64,000 nucleotides of DNA from Agriotes lineatus (GCA_940337035.1 CALNHX010005872.1:1-64000); one strand, 5' to 3'. Shown: positions 1 to 15,370, counted from the first letter of the stretch. The notes: generated by a model from the letters alone, not told the origin. A program made the numbers and translations.

Positions 1-2460
1 AATTTTACAATGCATCAGAAATGGCAGATCCTGTTTTATAAGTAGACCAAAATTGCATGCTAGAGCCTGTAAACGCCCTGGCGGACGATTTGACACGTTT
101 TGGATATCATTTCGATAGTAGAAACGCTTTAAAAAAAATTTTAAGTAACGCTATTTCGGTGTTTGAATGCGACTTCTTAATGGCCGCAATATGCTACTTA
201 GCAGTAGGTAACATATTATAATTAATAGACAGTAATGGCAGAATGCTAAAGCATTGTACAGAAACAGCTGTAAACTAATTTTAAATGCATCAGAATGGCA
301 GATCCTGTTTTATAAGTAGACAAAATTGCATGCTAGAGCCTGTAAACGCCCTGGCGGACGATTTGACACGTTTTGGATATCATTTCGATAGTAGAAACGC
401 TTTAAAAAAATTTTTAAGTAACGCTATTTCGGTGTTTGAATGCGACTTCTTAATGGCCGCAATATGCTACTAGCAGTAGGTAACATATTATAATCAATAG
501 ACAGTAATGCAGAATGCTAAACATTGTACAGAAACAGCTGTAAACTAATTTTAAATGCATCAGAATGGCAGATACTGTTTTATAAGTAGACAAAATTGCA
601 TGCTAGAGCCTGTAAACGCCCTGGCGGACGATTTGACACGTTTTGGATTATCATTTCGATAGTAGAAACGCTTTAAAAAAAATTTTAAGTAACGCTATTT
701 CGGTGTTTGAATGCGACTTCTTAATGGCCGCAATATGCTACTAGCAGTAGGTAACATATTATAATTAATAGACAGTAATGGCAGAATGCTAAACATTGTA
801 CAGAAACAGCTGTAAACTAGATTTTAAATGCATCAGAATGGCAGATCCTGTTTTATAAGTAGACAAAATTGCATGCTAGAGCCTGTAAACGCCCTGGCGG
901 ACGATTTGACACGTTTTGGATATCATTTCGATAGTAGAAACGCTTTAAAAAAAATTTTTAAGTAACGCTATTTCGGTGTTTGAATGCGACTTCTTAATGG
1001 GCCGCAATATGCTACTAGCAGTAGGTAACATATTATAATTAATAGACAGTAATGGCAGAATGCTAAACATTGTACAGAAACAGCTGTAAACTAATTTTAA
1101 ATGCATCAGAATGGCAGATCCTGTTTTATAAGTAGACAACAATTGCATGCTAGAGCCTGTAAACGCCCTGGCGGACGATTTGACACAGCTTTTTGGATAT
1201 CATTTCGATAGTAGAAACGCTTTAAAAAAAATTTTAAGTAACGCTATTTCGGTGTTTGAATGCGACTTCTTAATGGCCGCAATATGCTACTGAGCCAGTA
1301 GGTAACATATTATAATTAATAGACAGTAATGGCAGAATGCTAAACATTGTACAGAAACAGCTGTAAAACTAATTTTAAATGCATCAGAATGGCAGATCCT
1401 GTTTTATAAGTAGACAGAAATTGCATGCTAGAGCCTGTAAACGCCCTGGCGGACGATTTGACACGTTTTGGATATCATTTCGATAGTAGAAACGCTTTAA
1501 AAAAAATTTTTAAGTAACGCTATTTCGGTGTTTGAATGCGACTATCTTAATGGCCGCAATATGCTACTAGCAGTAGGTAACATATTATAATTAATAGACA
1601 GTAATGGCAGAATGCTAAACATTGTACAGAAACAGCTGTAAACTAATTTTTAAATGCATCAGAATGGCAGATCCTGTTTTATAAGTAGACAAAATTGCAT
1701 GCTAGAGCCTGTAAACGCCCTGGCGGACGATTTGACACGTTTTGGATATCATTTCGATAGTAGAACGCTTTAAAAAAAATTTTAAGTAACGCTATTTCGG
1801 TGTTTGAATGCGACTTCTTAATGGCCGCAATATGCTACTAGCAGTAGGTAACATATTATAATTAATAGACAGTAATGGCAGAATGCTAAACATTGTACAG
1901 AAACAGCTGTAAACTAATTTTAAATGCATCAGAATGGCAGATCCTGTTTTATAAGTAGACAAAATTGCATGCGTAGAGCCTGTAAAACGCCCTGGCGGAC
2001 GATTTGACACGTTTTGGATATCATTTCGATAGTAGAAAACGCTTTAAAAGAAAAATTTTAAGTAACGCTATTTCGGTGTTTGAATGCGACTTCTTAATGG
2101 CCGCAATATGCTACTAGCAGTAGGGTAACATATTATAATTAATAGACAGTAATGGCAGAATGCTAAACATTGTACAGAAACAGCTGTAAAGACTAATTTT
2201 AAATCGCATCAGAATGGCAGATCCTGTTTTATAAGTAGACAAAATTGCATGCTAGAGCCTGTAAAACGCCCTGGCGGACGATTTGACACGTTTTGGATAT
2301 CATTTCGATAGTAGAAACGCTTTTAAAAAAATTTTTAAGTAACGCTATTTCGGTGTTTGAATGCGACTTCTTAATGGCCGCATATATGCTACTAGCAGTA
2401 GGTAACATATTATAATTAATAGACGTAATGGCAGAATGCTAAACATTGTACAGAAACAGC
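1..2460 (+). other. Homogeneous satellite monomers with dense 1-nt indels
   Basis: The first nine or so monomers are one subtype (AGATCCTG start, GCCGCAATATGC end), yet nearly every one carries several private single-base insertions and a few deletions. Examples are an extra A near 20, an extra C near 52, an extra T near 200, an extra G near 990, an extra C near 1139, and extra bases near 1187 and 1292. Downstream monomers have very few such changes. The pattern (random, mostly insertions, no sharing between monomers) resembles uncorrected long-read error more than evolution. The monomer identity itself is certain; the error explanation is inference. Confidence 0.7.
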
Positions 2461-3292
2461 TGTAAACTAATTTTAAATGCATCAGAATGGCACCTGCTGT
2501 TTTATAAGTAGACAAAATTGCATGCTAGAGCCTGTAAACGCCCTGGCGGACGATTTGACACGTTTTGCATATCATTTCGATAGTAGAAACGCTTTAAAAA
2601 AAAATTTTAAGTAACGCTATTTCGGTGATTGAATGCTACTTCTTAATGGGCTGCAAAATATTACTAGCAGTACGTAACATATTATAATTAATAGACAGTA
2701 ATGGCAGAAAGCTAAACATTGTACAGAAACAGCTGTAAACTAATTTTAAATGCATCAGAATGGCAGATCCTGTTTTATAAGTAGACAAAATTGCATGCTA
2801 GAGCCTGTAAACGCTCTGGCGGACGATGTGACACGTTTTGGATATCATTTCGATAGTAGAAACGCTATTAAATTTTTTTTTAGGTACGCTATTTCGGTGA
2901 TTGAATGCGACTTCTTAATGGCCTCAAAATGCTACTAGCAGTATGTACATATTCTAATTAATAGACAGTAATTGCAAAATGCTAAACATTGTACAGAAAC
3001 AGCTGTAAACTAATTTTAAATGCATCAGAATGGCACCTGCTGTTTTATAAGTAGACAAAATTGCATGCTAGAGCCTGTAAACGCTCTGGCGGACGATTTG
3101 ACACGTTTTGGATATCATTTCGATAATAGAAACGCTTAAAAAAAAATTTTAAGTAACGCTATTTCGGTGTTTGAATGCGACTTCTTAATGGCCGCAAAAT
3201 GCTACTAGCAGTAGGTAACATATTATAATTAATAGACAGTAATGGCAGAATGCTAAACATTGTACAGAAACAGCTGTAAACTAATTTTAAAT

Positions 3293-6200
3293 GCATCAGA
3301 ATGGCACCTGCTGTTTTATAAGTAGACAAAATTGCATGCTAGAGCCTGTAAACGCCCTGGCGGACGATTTGACACGTTTTGGATATCATTTCGATAGTAG
3401 AAACGCTTTAAAAAAAAATTTTAAGTAACGCTATTTCGGTGATTGAATGCTACTTCTTAATGCTGCAAAATATTACTAGCAGTACGTAACATATTATAAT
3501 TAATAGACAGTAATGGCAGAAAGCTAAACATTGTACAGAAACAGCTGTAAACTAATTTTAAATGCATCAGAATGGCACCTGCTGTTTTATAAGTAGACAA
3601 AAATTGCATGCTAGAGCCTGTAAACGCCCTGGCGGACGATTTGACACGTTTTGGATATCATTTCGATAGTAGAAACGCTTTAAAAAAAATTTTAAGTAAC
3701 GCTATTTCGGTGTTTGAATGCGACTTCTTAATGGCCGCAAAATGCTACTAGCAGTAGGTAACATATTATAATTAATAGACAGTAATGGCAGAATGCTAAA
3801 CATTGTACAGAAACAACTGTAAACTAATTTTAAATGCATCAGAATGGCACCTACTGTTTTATAAGTTAGGCAAAATTGCATGCTACAGCCTGTAAACGCT
3901 CTGGCGGACGATTTAACACGTTTTGGATATCATTTCGATAGTAGAAACAATTTTAAATTAATTTTTTTAGGTAACGCTATTTCGGTGTTTGAATGCGACT
4001 TCGTAATGGCCTCAAAATGCTACTAGCAGTACGTAACATATTATAATTAATAGACAGTAATTGCAGAATGCTAAACATTGTACAGAAACAACTGTAAAAT
4101 AATTTTAAATGCATCAGAATGGCACCTACTGTTTTAATAGTAGACAAAATGGCATGCTAGAGCCAGTAAACCCTCTGGCGGACGATTTGACACGTTTTGG
4201 ATATCTTGTCGATAGTAGAAACATTGTAAAAATTTTTTTTAGTAAAGCTATTTCGGTGTTGAATGCGACTTCTTAATGGCCTCAAAATGCTACTAGCGGT
4301 ACGTAACATATTATAATTAATAGACAGTTATTGCAGAATACTAAACATTGTACAGAAACAGCTGTAAACTAATTTTAAATGCATCAGAATGGCACCTGCT
4401 GTTTTATAAGTAGACAAAATTGCATGCTAGAGCCTGTAAACGCCCTGGCGGACGATTTGACACGTTTTGCATATCATTTCGATAGTAGAAACGCTTTAAA
4501 AAAAATTTTAAGTAACGCTATTTCGGTGATTGAATGCTACTTCTTAATGGCTGCAAAATATTACTAGCAGTACGTAACATATTATAATTAATAGACAGTA
4601 ATGCAGAAAGCTAAACATTGTACAGAAACAGCTGTAAACTAACTTTAAATGCATCAGAATGGCAGATCCTGTTTTATAAGTAGACAAAATTGCATGTTAG
4701 AGCCTGTAAACGCTCTGGCGGACGATGTGACACGTTTTGGATATCATTTCGATAGTAGAAACGCTATTAAATTTTTTTTTAGGTACGCTATTTCGGTGAT
4801 TGAATGCGACTTCTTAATGGCCTCAAAATGCTACTAGCAGTATGTAACATATTCTAATTAATAGACAGTAATTGCAAAATGCTAAACATTGTACAGAAAC
4901 AGCTGTAAACTAATTTTAAATGCATCAGAATGGCACCTGCTGTTTTATAAGTCGACAAAATTGCATGCTAGAGCCTGTAAACGCTCTGGCGGACGATTTG
5001 ACACGTTTTGGATATCATTTCGATAGTAGAAACGCTTTAAAAGAAATTTTAAGTAACGCTATTTCGGTGTTTGAATGCGACTTCTTAATGGCCGCAAAAT
5101 GCTACTAGCAGTAGGTAACATATTATAATTAATAGACAGTAATGGCAGAATGCTAAACATTGTACAGAAACAACTGTAAACTAATTTTAAATGCATCAGA
5201 ATGGCACCTACTGTTTTATAAGTAGGCAAAATTGCATGCTACAGCCTGTAAACGCTCTGGCGGACGATTTAACACGTTTTGGATATCATTTCGATAGTAG
5301 AAACGATTTTAAATTAATTTTTTTAGGTAACGCTATTTCGGTGTTTGAATGCGACTTCGTAATGGCCTCAAAATGCTACTAGCAGTACGTAACATATTAT
5401 AATTAATAGACAGTAATTGCAGAATGCTAAACATTGTACAGAAACAACTGTAAAATAATTTTAAATGCATCAGAATGGCACCTACTGTTTTAATAGTAGA
5501 CAAAATGGCATGCTAGAGCCAGTAAACCCTCTGGCGGTCGATTTGACACGTTTTGGATATCTTGTCGATAGTAGAAACGCTGTAAAATTTTTTTTTAGTA
5601 AAGCTATTTCGGTGTTTGAATGCGACTTCTTAATGGCCTCAAAATGCTACTAGCGGTACGTAACATATTATAATTAATAGACAGTTATTGCAGAATACTA
5701 AACATTGTACAGAAACAACTGTAAAATAATTTTAAATGCATCAGAATTGCACCTACTGTTTTATAAGTAGACAAAATTGCATGCTAGAGCCTATAAACGT
5801 CCTGGCGGACGATTTGACACGTTTTGGATATTATTTCGATAGTAGAAACGCTATTTCGGTGTTTGAATGCGATTTCTTAATGGCCTCAAAATGCTACTAG
5901 CGGTACGTAACATATTCTAATAAATAGACAGTAATTGCAGAATGCTAAACATTGTACAGAAACAGCTGTAAACTAATTTTAAATGCATCAGAATGGCACC
6001 TGCTGTTTTAAAAGTAGACAAAATTGCATGCTAGAGCCTGTAAACGTTCTGCCGGACGTTTTGACACTTTTTGGATATCATTTCGATAGTAGAAACGCTT
6101 TTAAATTTTTTTTTAGTAACGCTATTTCGGTGATTGAATGCTACTTCTTAATGGCTGCAAAATATTACTAGCAGTACGTAACATATTATAATTAATAGAC

Positions 6201-9200
6201 AGTAATGGCAGAAAGCTAAACATTGTACAGAAACAGCTGTAAACTAATTTTAAATGCATCAGAATGGCAGATCCTGTTTTATAAGTAGACAAAATTGCAT
6301 GCTAGAGCCTGTAAACGCTCTGGCGGACGATGTGACACGTTTTGGATATCATTTCGATAGTAGAAACGCTATTAAATTTTTTTTAGGTACGCTATTTCGG
6401 TGATTGAATGCGACTCCTTAATGGCCTTAAAATGCTACTAGCAGTATGTAACATATTCTAATTAATAGACAGTAATTGCAAAATGCTAAACATTGTACAG
6501 AAACAGCTGTAAACTAATTTTAAATGCATCAGAATGGCACCTGCTGTTTTATAAGTAGACAAAATTGCATGCTAGAGCCTGTAAACGCCCTGGCGGACGA
6601 TTTGACACGTTTTGGATATCATTTCGATAGTAGAAACGCTTTAAAAAAAATTTTAAGTAACGCTATTTCGGTGTTTGAATGCGACTTCTTAATGGCCGCA
6701 AAATGCTACTAGCAGTAGGTAACATATTATAATTAATAGACAGTAATGGCAGAATGCTAAACATTGTACAGAAACAGCTGTCAACTAATTTTAAATGCAT
6801 CAGAATGGCAGATCCTGTTTTATAAGTAGACAAAATTGCATGCTAGAGCCTGTAAACGCTCTGGCGGACGATGTGACACGTTTTGGATATCATTTCGATA
6901 GTAGAAACGCTATTAAATTTTTTTTTAGGTACGCTATTTCGGTGATTGAATGCGACTTCTTAATGGCCTCAAAATGCTACTAGCAGTATGTAACATATTC
7001 TAATTAATAGACAGTAATTGCAAAATGCTAAACATTGTACAGAAACAGCTGTAAACTAATTTTAAATGCATCAGAATGGCACCTGCTGTTTTATAAGTAG
7101 ACAAAATTGCATGCTAGAGCCTGTAAACGCCCTGGCGGACGATTTGACACGTTTTGGATATCATTTCGATAGTAGAAACGGTTTTAAAAAATTTTTAAGT
7201 AACGCTATTTCGGTGTTTGAATGCGACTTCTTAATGGCCGCAAAATGCTACTAGCAGTAGGTAACATATTATAATTAATAGACAGTAATGGCAGAATGCT
7301 AAACATTGTACAGAAACAGCTGTAAACTAATTTTAAATGCATCAGAATGACAGATCCTGTTTTATAAGTAGACAAAATTGCATGCTAGAGCCTGTAAACG
7401 CTCTGGCGGACGATGTGACACGTTTTGGATATCATTTCGATAGTAGAAACGCTATTAAATTTTTTTTAGGTACTCTATTTCGGTGATTGAATGCGACTTC
7501 TTAATGGCCTCAAAATGCTACTAGCAGTATGTAACATATTCTAATTAATAGACAGTAATTGCAAAATGCTAAACATTGTACAGAAACAGCTGTAAACTAA
7601 TTTTAAATGCATCAGAATGGCACCTGCTGTTTTATAAGTAGACAAAATTGCATGCTAGAGCCTGTAAACGCCCTGGCGGACGATTTGACACGTTTTGGAT
7701 ATCATTTCGATAGTAGAAACGCTTTAAAAAAATTTTTAAGTAAAGCTATTTCGGTGATTGAATGCTACTTCTTAATGGCTGCAAAATATTACTAGCAGTA
7801 CGTAACATATTATAATTAATAGACAGTAATGGCAGAAAGCTAAACATTGTACAGAAACAGCTGTAAACTAATTTTAAATGCATCAGAATGGCACCTGCTG
7901 TTTTATAAGTAGACAAAATTGCATGCTAGAGCCTGTAAACGCCCTGGCGGACGATTTGACACGTTTTGGATATCATTTCGATAGTAGAAACGCTTTAAAA
8001 AAAATTTTAAGTAACGCTATTTCGGTGTTTGAATGCGACTTCTTAATGGCCGCAAAATGCTACTAGCAGTAGGTAACATATTATAATTAATAGACAGTAA
8101 TGGCAGAATGCTAAACATTGTACAGAAACAACTGTAAACTAATTTTAAATGCATCAGAATGGCACCTACTGTTTTATAAGTAGGCAAAATTGCATGCTAC
8201 AGCCTGTAAACGCTCTGGCGGACGATTTAACACGTTTTGGATATCATTTCGATAGTAGAAACAATTTTAAATTAATTTTTTTAGGTAACGCTATTTCGGT
8301 GTTTGAATGCGACTTCGTAATGGCCTCAAAATGCTACTAGCAGTACGTAACATATTATAATTAATAGACAGTAATTGCAGAATGCTAAACATTGTACAGA
8401 AACAACTGTAAAATAATTTTAAATGCATCAGAATGGCACCTACTGTTTTAATAGTAGACAAAATGGCATGCTAGAGCCAGTAAACCCTCTGGCGGACGAT
8501 TTGACACGTTTTGGATATCTTGTCGATAGTAGAAACATTGTAAAAAATTTTTTTAGTAAAGCTATTTCGGTGTTTGAATGCGACTTCTTAATGGCCTCAA
8601 AATGCTACTAGCGGTACGTAACATATTATAATTAATAGACAGTTATTGCAGAATACTAAACATTGTACAGAAACAGCTGTAAACTAATTTTAAATGCATC
8701 AGAATGGCACCTGCTGTTTTATAAGTAGACAAAATTGCATGCTAGAGCCTGTAAACGCCCTGGCGGACGATTTGACACGTTTTGCATATCATTTCGATAG
8801 TAGAAACGCTTTAAAAAAAATTTTAAGTAACGCTATTTCGGTGATTGAATGCTACTTCTTAATGGCTGCAAAATATTACTAGCAGTACGTAACATATTAT
8901 AATTAATAGACAGTAATGGCAGAAAGCTAAACATTGTACAGAAACAGCTGTAAACTAATTTTAAATGCATCAGAATGGCAGATCCTGTTTTATAAGTAGA
9001 CAAAATTGCATGTTAGAGCCTGTAAACGCTCTGGCGGACGATGTGACACGTTTTGGATATCATTTCGATAGTAGATACGCTATTAAATTTTTTTTTAGGT
9101 ACGCTATTTCGGTGATTGAATGCGACTTCTTAATGGCCTCAAAATGCTACTAGCAGTATGTAACATATTCTAATTAATAGACAGTAATTGCAAAATGCTA

Positions 9201-11928
9201 AACATTCTACAGAAACAGCTGTAAACTAATTTTAAATGCATCAGAATGGCACCTGCTGTTTTATAAGTCGACAAAATTGCATGCTAGAGCCTGTAAACGC
9301 TCTGGCGGACGATTTGACACGTTTTGGATATCATTTCGATAGTAGAAACGCTTTAAAAAAAATTTTAAGTAACGCTATTTCGGTGTTTGAATGCGACTTC
9401 TTAATGGCCGCAAAATGCTACTAGCAGTAGGTAACATATTATAATTAATAGACAGTAATGGCAGAATGCTAAACATTGTACAGAAACAACTGTAAACTAA
9501 TTTTAAATGCATCAGAATGGCACCTACTGTTTTATAAGTAGGCAAAATTGCATGCTACAGCCTGTAAACGCTCTGGCGGACGATTTAACACGTTTTGGAT
9601 ATCATTTCGATAGTAGAAACGATTTTAAATTAATTTTTTTAGGTAACGCTATTTCGGTGTTTGAATGCGACTTCGTAATGGCCTCAAAATGCTACTAGCA
9701 GTACGTAACATATTATAATTAATAGACAGTAATTGCAGAATGCTAAACATTGTACAGAAACAACTGTAAAATAATTTTAAATGCATCAGAATGGCACCTA
9801 CTGTTTTAATAGTAGACAAAATGGCATGCTAGAGCCAGTAAACCCTCTGGCGGACGATTTGACACGTTTTGGATATCTTGTCGATAGTAGAAACGCTGTA
9901 AAATTTTTTTTTAGTAAAGCTATTTCGGTGTTTGAATGCGACTTCTTAATGGCCTCAAAATGCTACTAGCGGTACGTAACATATTATAATTAATAGACAG
10001 TTATTGCAGAATACTAAACATTGTACAGAAACAACTGTAAAATAATTTTAAATGCATCAGAATTGCACCTACTGTTTTATAAGTAGACAAAATTGCATGC
10101 TAGAGCCTATAAACGTCCTGGCGGACGATTTGACACGTTTTGGATATTATTTCGATAGTAGAAACGCTATTTCGGTGTTTGAATGCGATTTCTTAATGGC
10201 CTCAAAATGCTACTAGCGGTACGTAACATATTCTAATAAATAGACAGTAATTGCAGAATGCTAAACATTGTACAGAAACAGCTGTAAACTAATTTTAAAT
10301 GCATCAGAATGGCACCTGCTGTTTTAAAAGTAGACAAAATTGCATGCTAGAGCCTGTAAACGTTCTGCCGGACGTTTTGACACTTTTTGGATATCATTTC
10401 GATAGTAGAAACGCTTTTAAATTTTTTTTTAGTAACGCTATTTCGGTGATTGAATGCTACTTCTTAATGGCTGCAAAATATTACTAGCAGTACGTAACAT
10501 ATTATAATTAATAGACAGTAATGGCAGAAAGCTAAACATTGTACAGAAACAGCTGTAAACTAATTTTAAATGCATCAGAATGGCACCTGCTGTTTTATAA
10601 GTAGACAAAATTGCATGCTAGAGCCTGTAAACGCCCTGGCGGACGATTTGACACGTTTTGGATATCATTTCGATAGTAGAAACGCTATTAAATTTTTTTT
10701 TAGGTACGCTATTTCGGTGATTGAATGCGACTCCTTAATGGCCTTAAAATGCTACTAGCAGTATGTAACATATTCTAATTAATAGACAGTAATTGCAAAA
10801 TGCTAAACATTGTACAGAAACAGCTGTAAACTAATTTTAAATGCATCAGAATGGCACCTGCTGTTTTATAAGTAGACAAAATTGCATGCTAGAGCCTGTA
10901 AACGCCCTGGCGGACGATTTGACACGTTTTGGATATCATTTCGATAGTAGAAACGCTTTAAAAAAAAATTTAAGTAACGCTATTTCGGTGTTTGAATGCG
11001 ACTTCTTAATGGCCGCAAAATGCTACTAGCAGTAGGTAACATATTATAATTAATAGACAGTAATGGCAGAATGCTAAACATTGTACAGAAACAAACAGCT
11101 GTCAACTAATTTTAAATGCATCAGAATGGCAGATCCTGTTTTATAAGTAGACAAAATTGCATGCTAGAGCCTGTAAACGCTCTGGCGGACGATGTGACAC
11201 GTTTTGGATATCATTTCGATAGTAGAAACGCTATTAAATTTTTTTTTAGGTACGCTATTTCGGTGATTGAATGCGACTTCTTAATGGCCTCAAAATGCTA
11301 CTAGCAGTATGTAACATATTCTAATTAATAGACAGTAATTGCAAAATGCTAAACATTGTACAGAAACAGCTGTAAACTAATTTTAAATGCATCAGAATGG
11401 CACCTGCTGTTTTATAAGTAGACAAAATTGCATGCTAGAGCCTGTAAACGCCCTGGCGGACGATTTGACACGTTTTGGATATCATTTCGATAGTAGAAAC
11501 GGTTTAAAAAAATTTTTAAGTAACGCTATTTCGGTGTTTGAATGCGACTTCTTAATGGCCGCAAAATGCTACTAGCAGTAGGTAACATATTATAATTAAT
11601 AGACAGTAATGGCAGAATGCTAAACATTGTACAGAAACAGCTGTAAACTAATTTTAAATGCATCAGAATGGCAGATCCTGTTTTATAAGTAGACAAAATT
11701 GCATGCTAGAGCCTGTAAACGCTCTGGCGGAAGATGTGACACGTTTTGGATATCATTTCGATAGTAGAAACGCTATTAAATTTTTTTTTAGGTACGCTAT
11801 TTCGGTGATTGAATGCGACTTCTTAATGGCCTCAAAATGCTACTAGCAGTATGTAACATATTCTAATTAATAGACAGTAATTGCAAAATGCTAAACATTG
11901 TACAGAAACAGCTGTAAACTAATTTTAA
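3293..11928 (+). repeat. 4.3-kb higher-order repeat of satellite 1, two copies
   Basis: The order of monomer subtypes from about 3.3 to 7.6 kb recurs from about 7.6 to 11.9 kb at an offset of 4,313-4,321 bp. Diagnostic pairs are 3836/8149 (AACAATTTTAAATT tract), 4107/8423 (AAACATTGTAAAAA), 4379/8694 (TTTGCATAT), 5983/10299 (TTTTAAAAGTAGAC) and 6254/10570 (GACTCCTTAATGGCC). The unit fits 16 monomers: fourteen of 271 bp, one of 274 and one of 247, which sums to 4,315 bp. The first and last monomers of the block match only partly, so the borders are approximate. Confidence 0.8.
5191..5464 (+). repeat. 274-bp satellite 1 variant (representative)
   Basis: A monomer subtype 3 bp longer than the norm, with CACCTACTG, AAGTAGGCAAAATT and a central tract TTTTAAATTAATTTTTTTAGG. 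Other copies start at 8149, 9507, 12200 and 36313. It always precedes the AATAGTAGACAAAATGGC subtype, so it marks HOR phase. Confidence 0.85.
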
Positions 11929-14900
11929 ATGCATCAGAATGGCACGTGCTGTTTTATAAGTAGACAAAATTGCATGCTAGAGCCTGTAAACGCCCTGGCG
12001 GACGATTTGACACGTTTTGGATATCATTTCGATAGTAGAAACGCTTTAAAAAAATTTTTAAGTAACGCTATTTCGGTGTTTGAATGCGACTTCTTAATGG
12101 CCGCAAAATGCTACTAGCAGTAGGTAACATATTATAATTAATAGACAGTAATGGCAGAATGCTAAACATTGTACAGAAACAACTGTAAACTAATTTTAAA
12201 TGCATCAGAATGGCACCTACTGTTTTATAAGTAGGCAAAATTGCATGCTACAGCCTGTAAACGCTCTGGCGGACGATTTAACACGTTTTGGATATCATTT
12301 CGATAGTAGAAACAATTTTAAATTAATTTTTTTAGGTAACGCTATTTCGGTGTTTGAATGCGACTTCGTAATGGCCTCAAAATGCTACTAGCAGTAGGTA
12401 ACATATTATAATTAATAGACAGTAATTGCAGAATGCTAAACATTGTACAGAAACAACTGTAAAATAATTTTAAATGCATCAGAATGGCACCTACTGTTTT
12501 AATAGTAGACAAAATGGCATGCTAGAGCCAGTAAACCCTCTGGCGGACGATTTGACACGTTTTGGATATCTTGTCGATAGTAGAAACGCTGTAAAAATTT
12601 TTTTTAGTAAAGCTATTTCGGTGTTTGAATGCGACTTCTTAATGGCCTCAAAATGCTACTAGCGGTACGTAACATATTATAATTAATAGACAGTTATTGC
12701 AGAATACTAAACATTGTACAGAAACAACTGTAAAATAATTTTAAATGCATCAGAATTGCACCTACTGTTTTATAAGTAGACAAAATTGCATGCTAGAGCC
12801 TGTAAACGTCCTGGCGGACGATTTGACACGTTTTGGATATTATTTCGATAGTAGAAACGCTATTTCGGTGTTTGAATGCGATTTCTTAATGGCCTCAAAA
12901 TGCTATTAGCGGTACGTAACATATTCTAATAAATAGACAGTAATTGCAGAATGCTAAACATTGTACAGAAACAGCTGTAAACTAATTTTAAATGCATCAG
13001 AATGGCACCTGCTGTTTTATAAGTAGACAAAATTGCATGCTAGAGCCTGTAAACGTTCTGCCGGACGTTTTGACACTTTTTGGATATCATTTCGATAGTA
13101 GAAACGCTTTTAAATTTTTTTTTAGTAACGCTATTTCGGTGATTGAATGCTACTTCTTAATGGCTGCAAAATATTACTAGCAGTACGTAACATATTATAA
13201 TTAATAGACAGTCATGGCAGAAAGCTAAACATTGTACAGAAACAGCTGTAAACTAATTTTAAATGCATCAGAATGGCAGATCCTGTTTTATAAGTAGACA
13301 AAATTGCATGCTAGAGCCTGTAAACGCTCAGGCGGACGATGTGACACGTTTTGGATATCATTTCGATAGTAGAAACGCTTTAAAAAAAATTTTAAGTCAC
13401 GCTATTTCGGTGTTTGAATGCGACTTCTTAATGGCCGCAAAATGCTACTAGCAGTAGGTAACATATTATAATTAATAGACAGTAATGGCAGAATGCTAAA
13501 CATTGTACAGAAACAGCTGTAAACTAATTTTAAATGCATCAGAATGGCAGATCCTGTTTTATAAGTAGACAAAATTGCATGCTAGAGCCTGTAAACGCTC
13601 TGGCGGACGATGTGACACGTTTTGGATATCATTTCGATAGTAGAAACGCTATTAAATTTTTTTTTAGGTACGCTATTTCGGTGATTGAATGCGACTTCTT
13701 AATGGCCTCAAAATGCTACTAGCAGTATGTAACATATTCTAATTAATAGACAGTAATTGCAAAATGCTAAACATTGTACAGAAACAGCTGTAAACTAATT
13801 TTAAATGCATCAGAATGGCAGATCCTGTTTTATAAGTAGACAAAATTGCATGCTAGAGCCTGTAAACGCTCTGGCGGACGATGTGACACGTTTTGGATAT
13901 CATTTCGATAGTAGAAACGCTATTAAATTTTTTTTTAGGTACGCTATTTCGGTGATTGAATGCGACTTCTTAATGGCCTCAAAATGCTACTAGCAGTATG
14001 TAACATATTCTAATTAATAGACAGTAATTGCAAAATGCTAAACATTGTACAGAAACAGCTGTAAACTAATTTTAAATGCATCAGAATGGCACCTGCTGTT
14101 TTATAAGTAGACAAAATTGCATGCTAGAGCCTGTAAACGCCCTGGCGGACGATTTGACACGTTTTGGATATCATTTCGATAGTAGAAACGCTTTAAAAAA
14201 ATTTTTAAGTAACGCTATTTCGGTGTTTGAATGCGACTTCTTAATGGCCGCAAAATGCTACTAGCAGTAGGTAACATAGTATAATTAATAGACAGTAATG
14301 GTAGAATGCTAAACATTGTACAGAAACAGCTGTAAACTAATTTTAAATGCATCAGAATGGCAGATCCTGTTTTATAAGTAGACAAAATTGCATGCTAGAG
14401 CCTGTAAACGCTCTGGCGGACGATGTGACACGTTTTGGATATCATTTCGATAGTAGAAACGCTTTTAAATTTTTTTTTAGTAACGCTATTTCGGTGATTG
14501 AATGCTACTTCTTAATGGCTGCAAAATATTACTAGCAGTACGTAACATATTATAATTAATAGACAGTCATGGCAGAAAGCTAAACATTGTACAGAAACAG
14601 CTGTAAACTAATTTTAAATGCATCAGAATGGCAGATCCTGTTTTATAAGTAGACAAAATTGCATGCTAGAGCCTGTAAACGCTCTGGCGGACGATGTGAC
14701 ACGTTTTGGATATCATTTCGATAGTAGAAACGCTATTAAATTTTTTTTTAGGTACGCTATTTCGGTGATTGAATGCGACTTCTTAATGGCCTCAAAATGC
14801 TACTAGCAGTATGTAACATATTCTAATTAATAGACAGTAATTGCAAAATGCTAAACATTGTACAGAAACAGCTGTAAACTAATTTTAAATGCATCAGAAT

Positions 14901-15370
14901 GGCAGATCCTGTTTTATAAGTAGACAAAATTGCATGCTAGAGCCTGTAAACGCCCTGGCGGACGATTTGACACGTTTTGGATATCATTTCGATAGTAGAA
15001 ACGCTATTAAATTTTTTTTTAGGTACGCTATTTCGGTGATTGAATGCGACTTCTTAATGGCCTCAAAATGCTACTAGCAGTATGTAACATATTCTAATTA
15101 ATAGACAGTAATTGCAAAATGCTAAACATTGTACAGAAACAGCTGTAAACTAATTTTAAATGCATCAGAATGGCAGATCCTGTTTTATAAGTAGACAAAA
15201 TTGCATGCTAGAGCCTGTAAACGCTCTGGCGGACGATGTGACACGTTTTGGATATCATTTCGATAGTAGAAACGCTATTAAATTTTTTTTTAGGTACGCT
15301 ATTTCGGTGATTGAATGCGACTTCTTAATGGCCTCAAAATGCTACTAGCAGTATGTAACATATTCTAATT

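Noticed and set aside
945..2010. Minus-strand frames of 66-72 codons in satellite 1 (for example 945-1148, 1792-2010, 19316-19516)
   Set aside because: They are the reverse complement of the monomer, appear only where indels or the transposon boundary extend them, and have no domain.
13534..13804. CENP-B box in satellite 1
   Set aside because: ATTTCGATAGTAGAAACG has TTCG but lacks the required A and CGGG positions of the box.
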